A stretch of 64,000 bases of DNA, from the NCBI GenBank assembly GCA_027559495.1, contig JAMXSV010000024.1:868001-932000 (forward strand), read 5' to 3'. Below the pieces are notes generated by a model, which had not been told where the DNA came from, made no database searches, and worked only from the letters and a program-made list of their open reading frames with translations. How positions within the stretch are numbered: position 1 is the first letter of the stretch; each line of letters begins with the position of its first letter. The translations under genes were made by a program, and so were the position numbers. The stretch comes from Aurifilum marmelostoma. Lineage: Eukaryota > Ascomycota > Sordariomycetes > Diaporthales > Cryphonectriaceae. Of this stretch, positions 22,046-32,373 are shown one piece after another.

Positions 22046-22605
22046 CTTCCAATTTTATGCCTTTCGATAGAGACAATATGAGCATTTGAGAAAGAGTGCC
22101 CTCCCCCAGCTGCTATAGCAGTGGATGAAGCTGCGCTGACTCGATCTCATTCCTTGATAGTGACGAGTGACAAACAGTAGTGTCAGCCGTCCTCAGAACT
22201 GGCCGAAAGATATCGTAACTGAGTGTGCAAGTGGACCAGAAATCAATTTTGATCGTCTTTTTTTTGTGTTATTTTCATTGTGCTAGATGAACATAATGGA
22301 ACCACCAAAGACAACACAGGCCACCAAGAGCCAACAGTCAGTCAAGCCCGCCTCCGTTTCTGCCCCGCACCTGCTTACATAAGGTATCGGATAAAAAAGG
22401 CAGGCCTACCTGACAGCAACCTGGAAGTTACCCGTGACAACATTTCCATACCCAAACAACCGGCCACTACCCAAACCTCCTTTTTTTCTCCCTTTTACCG
22501 CCGACGACCGGAAGCAGTAACGATTTAGCTGCTCGACCTACAGAGACATCTTTGACATCTTTTGCATCTAGCACTCACATTGCCCCCCCAAACCACCCAA
22601 CAAAG

Positions 22606-23387
22606 ATGTCGTGGCAAGGTATTGCTGCCCTCCTGAACCCCACCTTGGAGGTAATGAAGCTAATATCGTGCCAGCTTATGTTGACACTAGGTACTACTGA
22701 CCGCAACCCGCAATACTCGCGACCATCAATCATCGTCGCCCCCCTCGACGAACGATACACGAGAATGCTAACCAACATGTCCTCCTGAAAAAGCCTGGTC
22801 GGCACCGGCCATGTTGACAAGGGAGCTATCATCAGCATCGCCGGCGATAGCGCTTGGGCCACCAGCTCCGGTTATACGGTACGCACCACGAGATACACCG
22901 CTGTTATCTGAGGGCGACGGCAGCACGATATGATTATCCCTGGGAGGAGAAGAGACGCCCAGTTAAAACGATTTGGTGCATGGACAGGTGCGGCTGGCTG
23001 ACATGAGGGGTACCGGATCTAGATCAGCGCCGCCGAGATGAAGAACATCGCGAGCATCGTGAGCGGCGATCAGGCTGCCGTCGACAAGGCATTTGCTGAG
23101 GGTCTGCACGTTGGCGGTGAGCGGTTCGTGCTCACCAAGAACGACGACGGTAGCGTCTACGCCCGCAAGGTACGATACTTTTGTCTTTCTCACGACGCTG
23201 GGAACAATGACAGCAGCCCTTCCAGATACTAACCACGGTTGGACTTGCCTAGGGTCGTGAGGGCATCTGCATCTCCAAGTCGAAGCAGGCCATCCTGATC
23301 GGCCACCACGGCGAGGCCGGTGTCGCAGGAAACGCAACACAGACTGTCGAGTCGCTGAAGGACTACCTCGTCGGCCAGGGTTACTAA
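22606..23387 (+). CDS. pfy1: profilin, five exons
   Basis: Hand-spliced exons 22606-22618, 22675-22690, 22794-22878, 23023-23169 and 23253-23387 give 131 residues, the standard fungal profilin length. The start MSWQAYVD, the middle GAIISIAGDSAWATSSGY, the actin-facing KNDDGSVYARKGREGICI and the end SLKDYLVGQGY are all typical. Profilin binds G-actin, poly-proline (formins) and phosphoinositides in the cytosol and at hyphal tips. All introns are GT-AG, and a CTAAC branch is visible before exons 3 and 5. Exons 1 and 2 are just 13 and 16 nt and both end inside codons, so automated callers easily miss them. It converges on got1, with 475 bases between stops. Confidence 0.96.
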
Positions 23388-23862
23388 GCGGAAGCCGGCG
23401 TTGGTGGGCGGAGTTCAAGATCGAAACTTGTTGCCATAAAAAGGCGCCGATGGGGAAGGGTGCGGGCCACGTATCTGGCCGTGGCTGTGACTGTGCGGTT
23501 TTGCGTTGATTCTGTTGCGTTGAGTCTATAGAGCAGGCCTGAATCTTAGGAAACATCCATTTTGACAGCGGGGAGGAACTACATCGTCTTCTGCATACCA
23601 CACGAGCTTGTAAGAGATAAGAGCTGGTCTCCTCGGGTGGACAAGGTACATGACGTCCACCTCAAGATGCTATTTCTTTCCAAATCACCTTGGTCCGAAG
23701 AATATTATAACAGAGGAATCTTGACACTGTGGGGTATACCGCCGCCAATGAACGCCGGTCTATATGAGCATAATACAGCCAGTACCAAGCTTCCGAGGCA
23801 AAACTCCTGCCGCGCCTACCCAGAAATCCAGGCCGGGAAACCAAGCCATCCACCTCCCATCA
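23388..23862. other. intergenic between convergent profilin and got1
   Basis: Two 3' UTRs; nothing else seen. Confidence 0.5.
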
Positions 23863-24557
23863 TCACACCGGCAACTCAGCATTCCTCCTCGCACCAAGTC
23901 CCATACGATCTATCACCAGTCCAATATACGGGCCCACGACTGGTACGTTTCTTGCAAATGCGGCGATCGTGCCCAGGAAGTCGCCAAATAAAACCATTAT
24001 GCCGTACAGCTCGATGCAGAACCCGATCAACGGCCACCGCATCAAGATGAGGGCCAAGCCACCAAAGAAGGCCGCGGTGCCTTTTGCCTTTTGCTTGCGC
24101 GCGAAGAAGAGGACGGTTTTGGCAGGGCCGATTATTATGGTGAGACCGATCAGGAAAAGGATCTATCGATGGGGGAAGAGAACTGTGTCAGTTACGGTCG
24201 CAACTAGGAAGAGGGAGGTTGGTAGTGGCGGGGTCGCATACATTTCCCATTGCTAGCCTAGAAGGGCAAGAAGAGCGCGGTCAGCGACGACTTGTCTTGA
24301 TCTCGAAAAGAAGGGGGGGGTGGGGACTGGTCCTGGAGAGCTCACATTGCTCGGTCAAAAAACAACATGACGCCTCCTATCAGGAAGAAGCCACCGCCGG
24401 AGCAGAAGGCCACCCCGATTTCTAGTGCCACATATTTTCCCGTCAGCCCTCACGGAAGAGACAAGTCTTCAATCAAGTCGAACATCGCATGCTACAGCGC
24501 GCGGAAGGGTGCATGAGTTCGCATACTTTGGGCATCCGACATCCACATTGAGGGCAT
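23863..24557 (-). CDS. got1: Golgi transport protein Got1, four exons
   Basis: Exons on the minus strand: 24527-24557, 24346-24421, 24242-24257 and 23863-24162, giving 140 residues. The Got1/Sft2 family pattern is clear: a short cytosolic N-terminus ending DAQKIGV, four membrane segments, a loop FFDRAMLAMGN, then FLIGLTIIIGPAKT, a basic loop ARKQKAKGTAAFF, RWPLIGFCIELYG and the end region VPVVGPYI. Got1 is a small tetraspanning protein of ER/Golgi vesicles that helps ER-to-Golgi and intra-Golgi traffic. The C-terminal tail after the last helix (about 18 residues) is species-specific. Exon 3 is a 16-nt micro-exon; splice sites are GT-AG throughout. The ATG at 24557 gives MPSMWMSDAQK; the more usual start would be a few residues shorter or longer. 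Confidence 0.93.
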
Positions 24558-25515
24558 CTTGGCTGGACGGTGTTGAAACCAGCAGAGGGTCTGATACACG
24601 CCGATTCGATGTTCGACAAGGTCTGGCTGGCTTGGTGGGCGGGCAGACGCCGGATATCTGCAGTAATGAGGTTTGGGGGTTGGAAATTCGAAAATGTTTT
24701 GTAAAGGTGGTTTCTTTCCGCCCTTACGCGCGCGCATGCACTACTTACTACTGACTGCAGTGAAACAGGGGTCCCTCTCCCTCTGCCACACAGCTGCAGC
24801 GCTACCACACACCTCTTAAGTTCCGACGCTTGTCTTTAAAGACTTTCAGGGGTTGCACCACTAAATACCAGTGCTACTGCAGTGACTTAGTAAGGTACAG
24901 CACTTGTGTACACAGTCCGGTCTAGACCAGCCCTCGGTGTGCTCCATACTTGCCTGCATGTTGGAGCTCGCCTGGGTCAAAGTAACTCATGATCTTCCCA
25001 ATTCCTGTCATACACCTTCGCTTTCCACCTTGGAAAACCCTCTTTCCCCCTCCCCCTCTCACACCACCACCGCCCAAGTGCAGGTCCACACCACCGTTCC
25101 GCACCTATTGGACGTGCCAGTGACAGATCAATTCCAACTGGACCTCTTGGCTATGCAAGGATCATGGTTAAAGGTCACGATGGACCAAGCCATCACACCG
25201 CCGCTGAGTGGTCACGCTTACACACAAGATACTACATAGGGACATGTCTTGATGGGGATGATAACCTCTATAGGCCTCTTGAGGCCAGATGTCCTCGTGA
25301 TTGACCGGCCGAGAGAATGGCGATGGCAAGGGCGAGAATGGGAGGGGTCGTCTATTTTGAGAGGTCGGGGCCAGCGGGGCTTAAAGAGAGGGGCTCGCAG
25401 TCGCCATGGAAAGATAAATTGTCCATTGTTCCCCCCCTCTCCCCCCCCATCGTATGTGTACTGGTCAGTAGAAGCGAAAAATCACTTTCTATTTTTGCAT
25501 TGCAGTATCTTCGAC
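24558..25515. promoter_or_regulatory. divergent intergenic region got1/DFR-like gene
   Basis: Nearly 960 bases between head-to-head starts. Short open frames here are low-complexity or continue the upstream-open frame of the reductase. Contains C-rich runs at 25431-25447. Confidence 0.5.
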
Positions 25516-26613
25516 ATGGCGCAAGGAAAGGTCACCATCACAGGAGCCACGGGCTACCTGGGCTCAGCCATCCTCATTGATATTCTCAAGTCCGGATACA
25601 CAGCACACATCGCTGTGAGGAGCCAGGCCAAGGCCAAGAGGCTCCAGGAGGCACCTGCCATCACCCAGCTCGACAAGGCCTCAGCCTGCAAGTATTTCAT
25701 CGTCCCTGATCTGGCCGTCCCAGGCGCCCTGGACGAAGCGGCAGCAGGCACAGATTTTATCGTCCACTGTGGCACACCGCTGCCCTTTGGGGATCAGGCA
25801 GACAACTTCATCCAGCCCACAATCGACTGTACCCTGTCCGCGCTGGAGAGCGCGCGCCGTGCTGGCACCGTCAAGAGGGTGATCATCATGTCCTCGGTCG
25901 CAGCATTTATCAGCCCCGACATCGTGGGAGGCGACTACGAGCCCCCCGAGGAGATCTTCATCAGCAGCGAAACACCCAACGAGGAGTCGGGCCCGCCCTA
26001 CGTCAACCCCTTGGTCGCCTATTGCGCGGCCAAGACTGCGGCATATAGGAGGTCGGTGGAGTGGATGGAGAAGGCCGTGAGGGATGGCATCAACTTCGAC
26101 CTGATCAACCTGGCTCCGTCCTACTGCTTTGGCCAGTACCCGCTCGCCACCAACACGGCGGAGCTGATGACCACCTCGAACCAGCTGCTTCTCCAGGTCA
26201 TCGCCGCAGACGGCGTCAAGAGGCTGCAGGGAAAGCAGCCCGCGAGGTCGGTGTCTGTCGGCATCCTCCTCGACGACGTTGTCAAGACCGTCAACAAGAG
26301 CCTGGACCTCGAGGCCGTGAGGACGCCTGACTCCGGGCCCAGCAAGGACATCTCGAGCTACGTGATGGCGCTCAGGATCGAGTGGAACGATGCCTACCCC
26401 ATCGTCGCCAGGACCTGGCCTGACGAGGTGAAGAGGGGTCTGCTTGCGGGTCAGGGCGACTGGCCGTCGAAGGCCAACGTGAACTGGAACCTGGACAAGT
26501 TCCACGAGACGTATGGGTTCAGGCTTCGGGGCCTGGAGGACATGCTTGGCGACCTGGTGCCACAGTACCTGAAATTTCTCGAGCAAGACAAGGCCAGTGG
26601 CAAGACTGTGTAG
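25516..26613 (+). CDS. extended SDR, dihydroflavonol-4-reductase/Gre2-like
   Basis: A 365-residue intronless NAD(P)-dependent reductase. The glycine motif ITGATGYLG is at residues 8-16, a VIIMSSVAA strand carries the catalytic serine, and YCAAK places the catalytic pair at about Y169/K173. The 3-beta-HSD/DFR-like arrangement resembles yeast Gre2 and fungal ketone or aldehyde reductases, which reduce carbonyls in the cytosol. The frame is open 89 codons upstream, but the Rossmann motif starts at its usual distance only from the ATG at 25516-25518, so that start is preferred. Codon usage is strongly GC-ending (C or G at wobble), suggesting good expression. Substrate unknown; no pathway partner beside it. 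Confidence 0.9.
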   Translation: MAQGKVTITGATGYLGSAILIDILKSGYTAHIAVRSQAKAKRLQEAPAITQLDKASACKYFIVPDLAVPGALDEAAAGTDFIVHCGTPLPFGDQADNFIQPTIDCTLSALESARRAGTVKRVIIMSSVAAFISPDIVGGDYEPPEEIFISSETPNEESGPPYVNPLVAYCAAKTAAYRRSVEWMEKAVRDGINFDLINLAPSYCFGQYPLATNTAELMTTSNQLLLQVIAADGVKRLQGKQPARSVSVGILLDDVVKTVNKSLDLEAVRTPDSGPSKDISSYVMALRIEWNDAYPIVARTWPDEVKRGLLAGQGDWPSKANVNWNLDKFHETYGFRLRGLEDMLGDLVPQYLKFLEQDKASGKTV

Positions 26614-27591
26614 GTCTTCTTCAGTGGATGGTTGCGTTTATAAGTGCTGTAAACCCAGCCGCGCTAGGCTCCCGGAAGCTACTGTATCCTTACGTAAGGC
26701 ACATACGGTGAAATGCACAGACCACCCCATAGATCCACAGCATCAATCAAAATCTCTGTTTTCCAAGCAGTTTACAGCCGTAACTCTCTCATCTTCACCA
26801 CTCACTGTTGCACCACATGCAACCCTCGGGCCACTGTAGCGAGCAACGCAGACGGATGTCATATTGACATGCTGTGAAGTCGACAAAAGTCTGAAATCCG
26901 GCCGCAGGAGGACCTCAGGTAAGGTGCGTTGCGCTGAATTCGATTCCAGAGAGAGCATCGAACCAAGGCTTCTGCATCCCTCTTTTTTTTGCTTTAATCT
27001 CCTTCTCCTCAATTTTTATCGACTACTTAATTTGCCCCGACGGCCTGGCACTCATATGCTAGGCAAACTGAGTTTCTTGTCTCCCCCATACGTTCTCAGT
27101 GAACTGTCGGTCCTGAATCTTTTTTCTGTGGCAGAGAGCAACACCCTGATCACGATTAAGCCGGAGCGTCAGCTGTCATCCCGTGGTCGAGAGACTCCGG
27201 GTGCGTAGTTGGGGCTTGACTTTGTTGGTCGCACATATATCAATATATAGTCCTGGATTATCTCATACTTGGTGTATTTAGGGAGTCAGAGGCCAGAATC
27301 CATCGATACGTTCTCTCGTTCCAATCTCAGACGTCGATGATCAAAGTAAATAGCAGAGAAGATGCTTCCATTGCATCTAGCTCTCTGCGCGACCTCATGC
27401 CCGTGATGCAGTGCTATCTTTTCCCCAGTAGATTGACTCCTTAAACGCCATGCAACCCACTCTCCGTAGCTGACGCCGCAGCCATACCTGACCAGAACAA
27501 AAAACATAAAACAAGACAACTCCGTAAACATCCCCACCCCGGCCCCCTTGTAAAGCAGCAGCACGCTTCCCACTTGCTCCGTCTCCCTCGC
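26614..27591. other. intergenic between convergent DFR-like gene and ies6
   Basis: About 980 bases holding 3' UTRs. Short frames only; no RNA gene recognised. Confidence 0.5.
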
Positions 27592-28274
27592 TCACTTGAG
27601 AACCGTATGCGCACCTCTGGCCTCGAGGTACTGCTCTGCATACCCCTGCGGCAGCCCCCGGATCAGCCCAAACACCTCAGCATTATGATACCGCAGACGT
27701 GTCTTGGGGTCAGAGTAGTTCCCCTTGAGCCCCGTGATATCGCAGTACCGCCGCTGCGGCGCCAGGCTCGGCGCGCTCTCGATATTCGTGTACGTCGCCG
27801 AGGGCGCGCCGGCGCCCCCCGCGGCGAGCCCCCGGGCGTCTGGCCCCCGCGCAGCGTCTTCTCGAGCACGAGCTTGGACAGGCTGCGGGAGGCCTGGGCG
27901 AGGTTGGGCTGGCCGTTGGCGCCGGCGGCGACGGAGGGGGAGTTGGCCGCCGAGGTGGCGTCGCCGTTGGCAGGGGTGCTGGTGCCGCTGGTCGAGAGGC
28001 CGTCGTCGTTCTGGTTGGCCGGGGTCGCGGCGCCGGAGCCGTTGTCCATGGGGGTGGCGGCCATGGAGGAGGCCGAGGCCTCCTTGCGCGAGGCGTCGCC
28101 CAGGATGGTCTTGATGTTCTTGTTGCGGCGCTGGTTGGGCTTCCAGGTCGGGGAGCGGAAGTTCTTGTGGATGGCGTGGATGTCGAGCTCGTCGAGGAGG
28201 GCGTAGTGGGCCGCCTGGGCCTCGTCTTTGGCTTCCTTGGGGTCTTTGGGGGGAGGCTGGTCGGTGGTGGCCAT
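27592..28274 (-). CDS. ies6: INO80 complex subunit Ies6 (YL1-C domain), one-base frameshift
   Basis: The N-terminal part starts at 28272-28274 (MATTDQPPPKD) and contains the family signature HKNFRSPTWKPNQRRNKNIK followed by a low-complexity Ala/Ser/Thr/Pro stretch. Downstream of about 27815-27820 the conserved C-terminus continues in another frame: TYTNIESAPSLAP, then the YL1-C core RRYCDITGLKGNYSDPKT, RLRYHNAEVF and an end GAHTVLK with TGA at 27592-27594. One extra G in the six-G run (coding strand) would join the parts without loss; the uncorrected frame ends in an Arg-rich tail at 27663. Product about 227 residues. Ies6 binds Arp5 to form a module of the INO80 nucleosome remodeller; arp5 itself lies at 45.9 kb. 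Divergent from dad4, 403 bases apart. Confidence 0.9.
27815..27820. other. ies6: homopolymer frameshift site in ies6
   Basis: C6 on the plus strand. Seven would restore one continuous Ies6 frame. Confidence 0.8.
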
Positions 28275-28677
28275 CTTGTGGGCGGGTGGTGCGCTGTGAT
28301 GGAAATTTGGAAAAGTTGGATTCGTGGGTCGGTGGATGGATGGTCGGATGGTCTGAGGAGTGAGGTTCGCAAGTTGTCGTTGGGCAAGGAGATGCTGTCA
28401 GAGCTCTCTTGGCTTTCTGTCGAAGCTGACAGAGCTATGTCTCCAACTCGGTACAGTAGCAAAGCAGTACTGTAAAAGCATACAGTCTTGCTGACAGTGT
28501 CGCACGGTCCATGCCTAAACGCGGTCTCACAACGCGACTACCCTGCCTTGAGCAGCCCAACAACCCTGGCAAACCCTCATCAACATCAACAACAACATCA
28601 AAGCCAAAGTCTGAGGATCACAGCAGAGAGAGCCCTCCTCTTCAAAAACACATATCACACGCGCACGCACAGATACC
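28275..28677. promoter_or_regulatory. divergent promoter region ies6/dad4
   Basis: 403 bases between head-to-head start codons. No specific site claimed. Confidence 0.5.
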
Positions 28678-29199
28678 ATGGTACACACCCCTTGACAAGA
28701 TGACGAAAGTCCTAGTTTTAAACAGTCTTGTAACGATTCAAACAGGAAAGCCCGCACGAACATCAGCAGAACCTCCTCCTCTCTCGCATCATCACCAATG
28801 TTGTGAGTATGATCCTTTCACAGGCCAAAGTAAGCCTCTGTCGTATAACCCTGCAATATCTAATGAGATCTGTTTTGCAGGAGAAATTGAACGAGGCTGT
28901 TGTGGTGATGAACAAGACGCTGCAGGTAAGTAAGAGATCATCCCGATAGACGACAGTATATAACACTATGATATTTCATTCACACTGACTAACCTGTTGC
29001 CTGTAGGAGATCAACATCCAGAACATGAACATTGAACTCGTCGCCCAGATGTTCAAGAACTATCAATCAAATGTCCTGTTTCATCTAGAAGGTACGAGCA
29101 TTTGACCCTTCCCGGGTGGTAGTAAATTATGTACTGTGCAGGCTCTGATGTCGCTGATCTCTCCCTGCAGCAACGGACAACCTCAAGGACCCATCCTGA
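28678..29199 (+). CDS. dad4: DASH complex subunit Dad4, five exons; first coding exon is ATG only
   Basis: Exons 28678-28680, 28746-28802, 28881-28925, 29007-29091 and 29171-29199 give 72 residues, exactly the size of yeast Dad4. The protein reads M-ESPHEHQQNLLLSRIITNV, then EKLNEAVVVMNKTLQ, INIQNMNIELVAQMFKNY, and ends HLEATDNLKDPS. Dad4 is a small coiled-coil subunit of the ten-protein DASH/Dam1 ring that couples kinetochores to microtubules. The initiator codon is immediately followed by a GTACAC donor, so the first coding exon carries only ATG; no other ATG joins in frame to the conserved ESPHE segment. All introns are 63-81 nt. It converges on the Afg2-like gene, 214 bases between stops. 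Confidence 0.93.
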
Positions 29200-29413
29200 G
29201 ATGATCGAGGTCTTTTTTACGACTGACAGCTCATGAAAAGGAGGGAATAGCGCCGGATGCTATCAAGATGTCGCAAACCAACGGGTTGAAGTATGGAAGA
29301 TCTGCGTCTCTCTCGTGAGAGATGGAAATAACGACTACCACGAGCATCATCAGCTCAGATTAAGGGTATATATACTGGCCTCTTCCCATCTATGGCCATC
29401 TAGACCTGCTGCC

Positions 29414-31738
29414 CTAAACAGCTCCTTTCAGAAATTTCTTTGCCCAAGCCTCATACGCATCCAACATCTCTCGTGTGATCATCCTTGGCGCGACCCTGAT
29501 CTCCTGCATCAAGTCCTCCATAGTAATGCCCTGCCCTTCCTCCATCTTCGAGTCCCTCCACCACGCATTCAGACCCGCATCACTACAAATCCTCGCAATC
29601 TCGGCACCCGAGAATCCCTCCGTCGCCACTGCCAATTCCATGACGTCCACATCTGGCGCAGCATTGCGGGTGGCCACAAACTTGCGAAAGATAGCAACCC
29701 GCGCTGCCATGTCTGGCGGCCTCACGTAGATGAGCTTGTCGAACCGACCCGGACGCAGCAGCGCAGGATCGAGGGCCTGTGGGCGGTTGGTGGCGGCAAG
29801 CACCAGCACGCCTTGCGTCTGCTCGAACCCCTGCATCTCGTTGAGTAGGGTGGTGAGCACGTTCAGCCCGCTTCCGCCACCACCACTGCCACTACTGGCG
29901 CCCGAGGAGCCGAATCCGGACCGCTGCCCGCCGATGGAGTCGATTTCGTCGAAGAAGATGATGCTGGGGGCGGCCTCGCGGGCGCGCTGGAAGAGCTGGC
30001 GGATCTGCCGCTCGGATTCGCCGACGTACATGTTGAGGAGCTCAGCACCCTTGACGGCGAAGAAATTGAGGTCCGCCTCGGTGGCAAGGGCTTGTGCTGC
30101 CATGGTCTTTGAACAACCCGGAGGGCCATACAAGAGAAATCCCTTTGGTGGGTTGGGGGTGTAGCGGAGCAGCTTGTCCTTAGGAACCTGGTGAAACACA
30201 GAACCGTCAGTTCATATAGCAATAGACACCAGCTAAATAGTAAGACTCACTGTTGCGAGAGAGATGGCTTCCTGTAAGGACTTTTTCACCTCGTCTTGCC
30301 CGCCGATATCATCCCAGTGGACTGGGGGTGGCTTTAGATTGATGTCGTGCATTGCGGAGGGCCGGATGGTCTGCATAGCTTGTAGGAGAACCGGTTCAGA
30401 GATGAACTCGTCCTCTGCTGATATGATACTCCCAGCATCCTCCAGCTCACCCAGCCTTACCTCCCACATCTCAGAAGCCTCTCCAACCAGCTTCGCCAGA
30501 TCCTTGCCGTTATACGCATGCGTCCGCTCACTCAGGCGCGTCAAGATGTCTTCCTTTGAGTTCGGCGGTAGAGCCATATCGAAACTCGACAAGATGGCCT
30601 TCCTTCGATTTGTGTCCGGTAGAGGCAGATTGATATGCTTCTCGAAACGCCCAATGTCCGTCAAGTCTTGGGGCACATCGGTTAGGTAATCCAGACACGC
30701 CGCGAGGACGACGACCTTGGGCCGTTCATTCTTGGCCGTGACATCCCCGACCAGCCTGTCCAGGAACTCGCCGACTGCCTGGATCACTGCGTTCCGGTTG
30801 CTGCGGTCCTTGTCGATCAGCTGCTCGAACCTGTCCATGACGATGATGCTGGGCTGGCCCTCTCTTGCCCGCTGGAACGTTTCGGTGATGGATGAGAGCT
30901 TGTCGCTGGGCTGGATCCGATGGACGGTGCCCCAGCCGCTTTGGGCGATGTGGTTCAGGAGCAGAGTCTTGCCAGTCCCGTGTCCACCGTGGATGACGAG
31001 CCCACAGGACTTGGGTGTTGCTCGAGACCGCAGTTGTCCAGTCCAAGTTCTAAAAAACCTGTTCAGTTCTTGTATCTGGTGTTCAAGACCCAGGATGTGA
31101 TCGACCCTCAATCGTGATGGTCGAACTGTCTTATCCGCCGTCCCGGTCTCACCGGCCGTTCGAACCAGGACCTTGGTCGACTCTGGTTGGAAGCCCGCGT
31201 TGATAACGCCTGACCCATTGACGCTGGTGATCTTGAAATTGCGATAGGTCTGGTCTTCAAAAATCCTCTTGAGTGTCAGGCCGGGGAAGACATAGTCCAA
31301 CCCCATCAAATGGCCCCTAATCGACCGCTCCCAGAAAGACACGTCTTCCTCCTTTATGGCTGGCTGATCTGTAGTGACATCCTCGAGCACAATCTCCTGG
31401 GCCTCTGGTATAGTCTTGCCGTCGGTGTAGATGATCTTGACCTGGTCGCCCAGCTTGAAATCACAGGCATCCTGATAGGCCTTGCTCATCTGCGCCACGG
31501 CGCGGCTCAGCTTGGGATCGGCTGCCACCCACAGCGATGCCTCCTGTCTCGTCACCTGGCCATCTGGCAGGGTTTTCTCGACGGTGCAGGGCTTTCCGTT
31601 CTCGAGGGCTGTCCCTACTAGTTCATAGAGGACCTCCTTGTTGACGTAGATCCGTGAGGCGCCCTTAAGCGACTTCTCGGCAGCCTTGTCAGAAGAGTTT
31701 GTGGGGATTGGCCTTACTTTGACCTCGATGAATTTCAT
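29414..31738 (-). CDS. afg2: type II AAA ATPase, Afg2/Drg1-like (Cdc48 family)
   Basis: Exons 30251-31738 and 29414-30187 (63-nt intron) give 753 residues. N-domain about 1-215. D1 has Walker A GGHGTGKT at 251-258, but its Walker B reads IIVMDRF (D302, R303), so the usual catalytic glutamate is absent. D2 has the unusual P-loop GPPGCSKT at 517-524, Walker B FFDEID (D576, E577), a Gly/Ser insertion after QRSGF, sensor AATNRP and arginine finger LLRPGRFD. The CSKT P-loop and VGESERQIR are hallmarks of Afg2/SPATA5, which strips Rlp24 from pre-60S ribosomes in the cytoplasm. Length (yeast Afg2 is 780) agrees, while the degenerate D1 departs from it, so a divergent paralogue is possible. Start at 31738 (MKFIEVKVRP). 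Divergent from the 32.4-kb gene. Confidence 0.85.
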
Positions 31739-32373
31739 GTTATAGACGACAGTCCATTTAGGGATGTATAAATAGGTCTTATAGAAGAGTGTCTCGACTA
31801 AAGTACAGACAAGAATGGGTGAGAGTTTGCAGAATGTGATGAGTTTTTTGTGGTTATTGGGAAGAGCAGAAAAATATCAAGTCTGGCAGGTGGGGACCAC
31901 TTACACGCCTAGTACAGTCCGTATGTATCCCTGTACGCCGTCCAGATTACCAAAATTCAAGATGAATCATAACTAATGGTGATTCTCTACATACTCAGAT
32001 CATATTTTCCATGGTCATTTTTTTTGTCTTGTTCTCCCTTTTTCGCAGTACATTTATACATGGTCTCGTGGAGAACCGAGGGCTACGGTACGTACACTGC
32101 ACTGCTATGTAGTACATGCCACTAGATGTACAGGGTGCAGGGGTACCTCCTGGTAGGCCTGGGCCCGCCTGAGATCGATAAAGTACAGTACAACATCCCT
32201 GCTCAGAACGCCTCCAACTTTTCCACTGCGGGCTCAAACCGCGTACTTCTTCCCCAGCAGCAGCAGCAGCACAACAACCGCAACGCCGAGCCAACATCGA
32301 CAGGCCTCAGATGCCTCCAAGGGCACTCCCTACGAACCACGGATGAGGCAATCATAGCAGGGGCGTTGCATTG
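31739..32373. promoter_or_regulatory. divergent intergenic region afg2-like/32.4-kb gene
   Basis: 635 bases between head-to-head starts. A CAG run (32259-32273) and several TGTAC/GTACA tracts are visible; no site is assigned. Confidence 0.5.

Larger units (their letters stand above)
18360..22605. other. gene-poor 4.2-kb interval
   Basis: Between the start of the 16.4-kb gene (minus) and profilin (plus). Only frames under 110 codons occur, none with recognisable composition. It contains an AT-rich TATATATA/TGTATATATTC stretch at 18715-18740, a perfect 14-bp palindrome at 20035-20048 and facing C and G homopolymers at 21981-22045. A CT-rich tract at about 22478-22500 is a plausible profilin promoter element. 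No tRNA-like B box with matching A box was found. Confidence 0.55.

Noticed and set aside
25681..26586. 301-codon frame on the minus strand
   Set aside because: It is the antisense shadow of the GC-wobble-rich DFR-like reductase, whose motifs fix the coding strand.
1774..26613. Secondary-metabolite cluster from P450, SDR and DFR-like genes
   Set aside because: They are 20 kb apart, separated by housekeeping genes, and no backbone synthase, transporter or pathway regulator is present.
26930..26960. tRNA-like B box (TTCGATTCC)
   Set aside because: No matching A box, acceptor stem or anticodon arm around it. Other TTCGA sites checked likewise failed.
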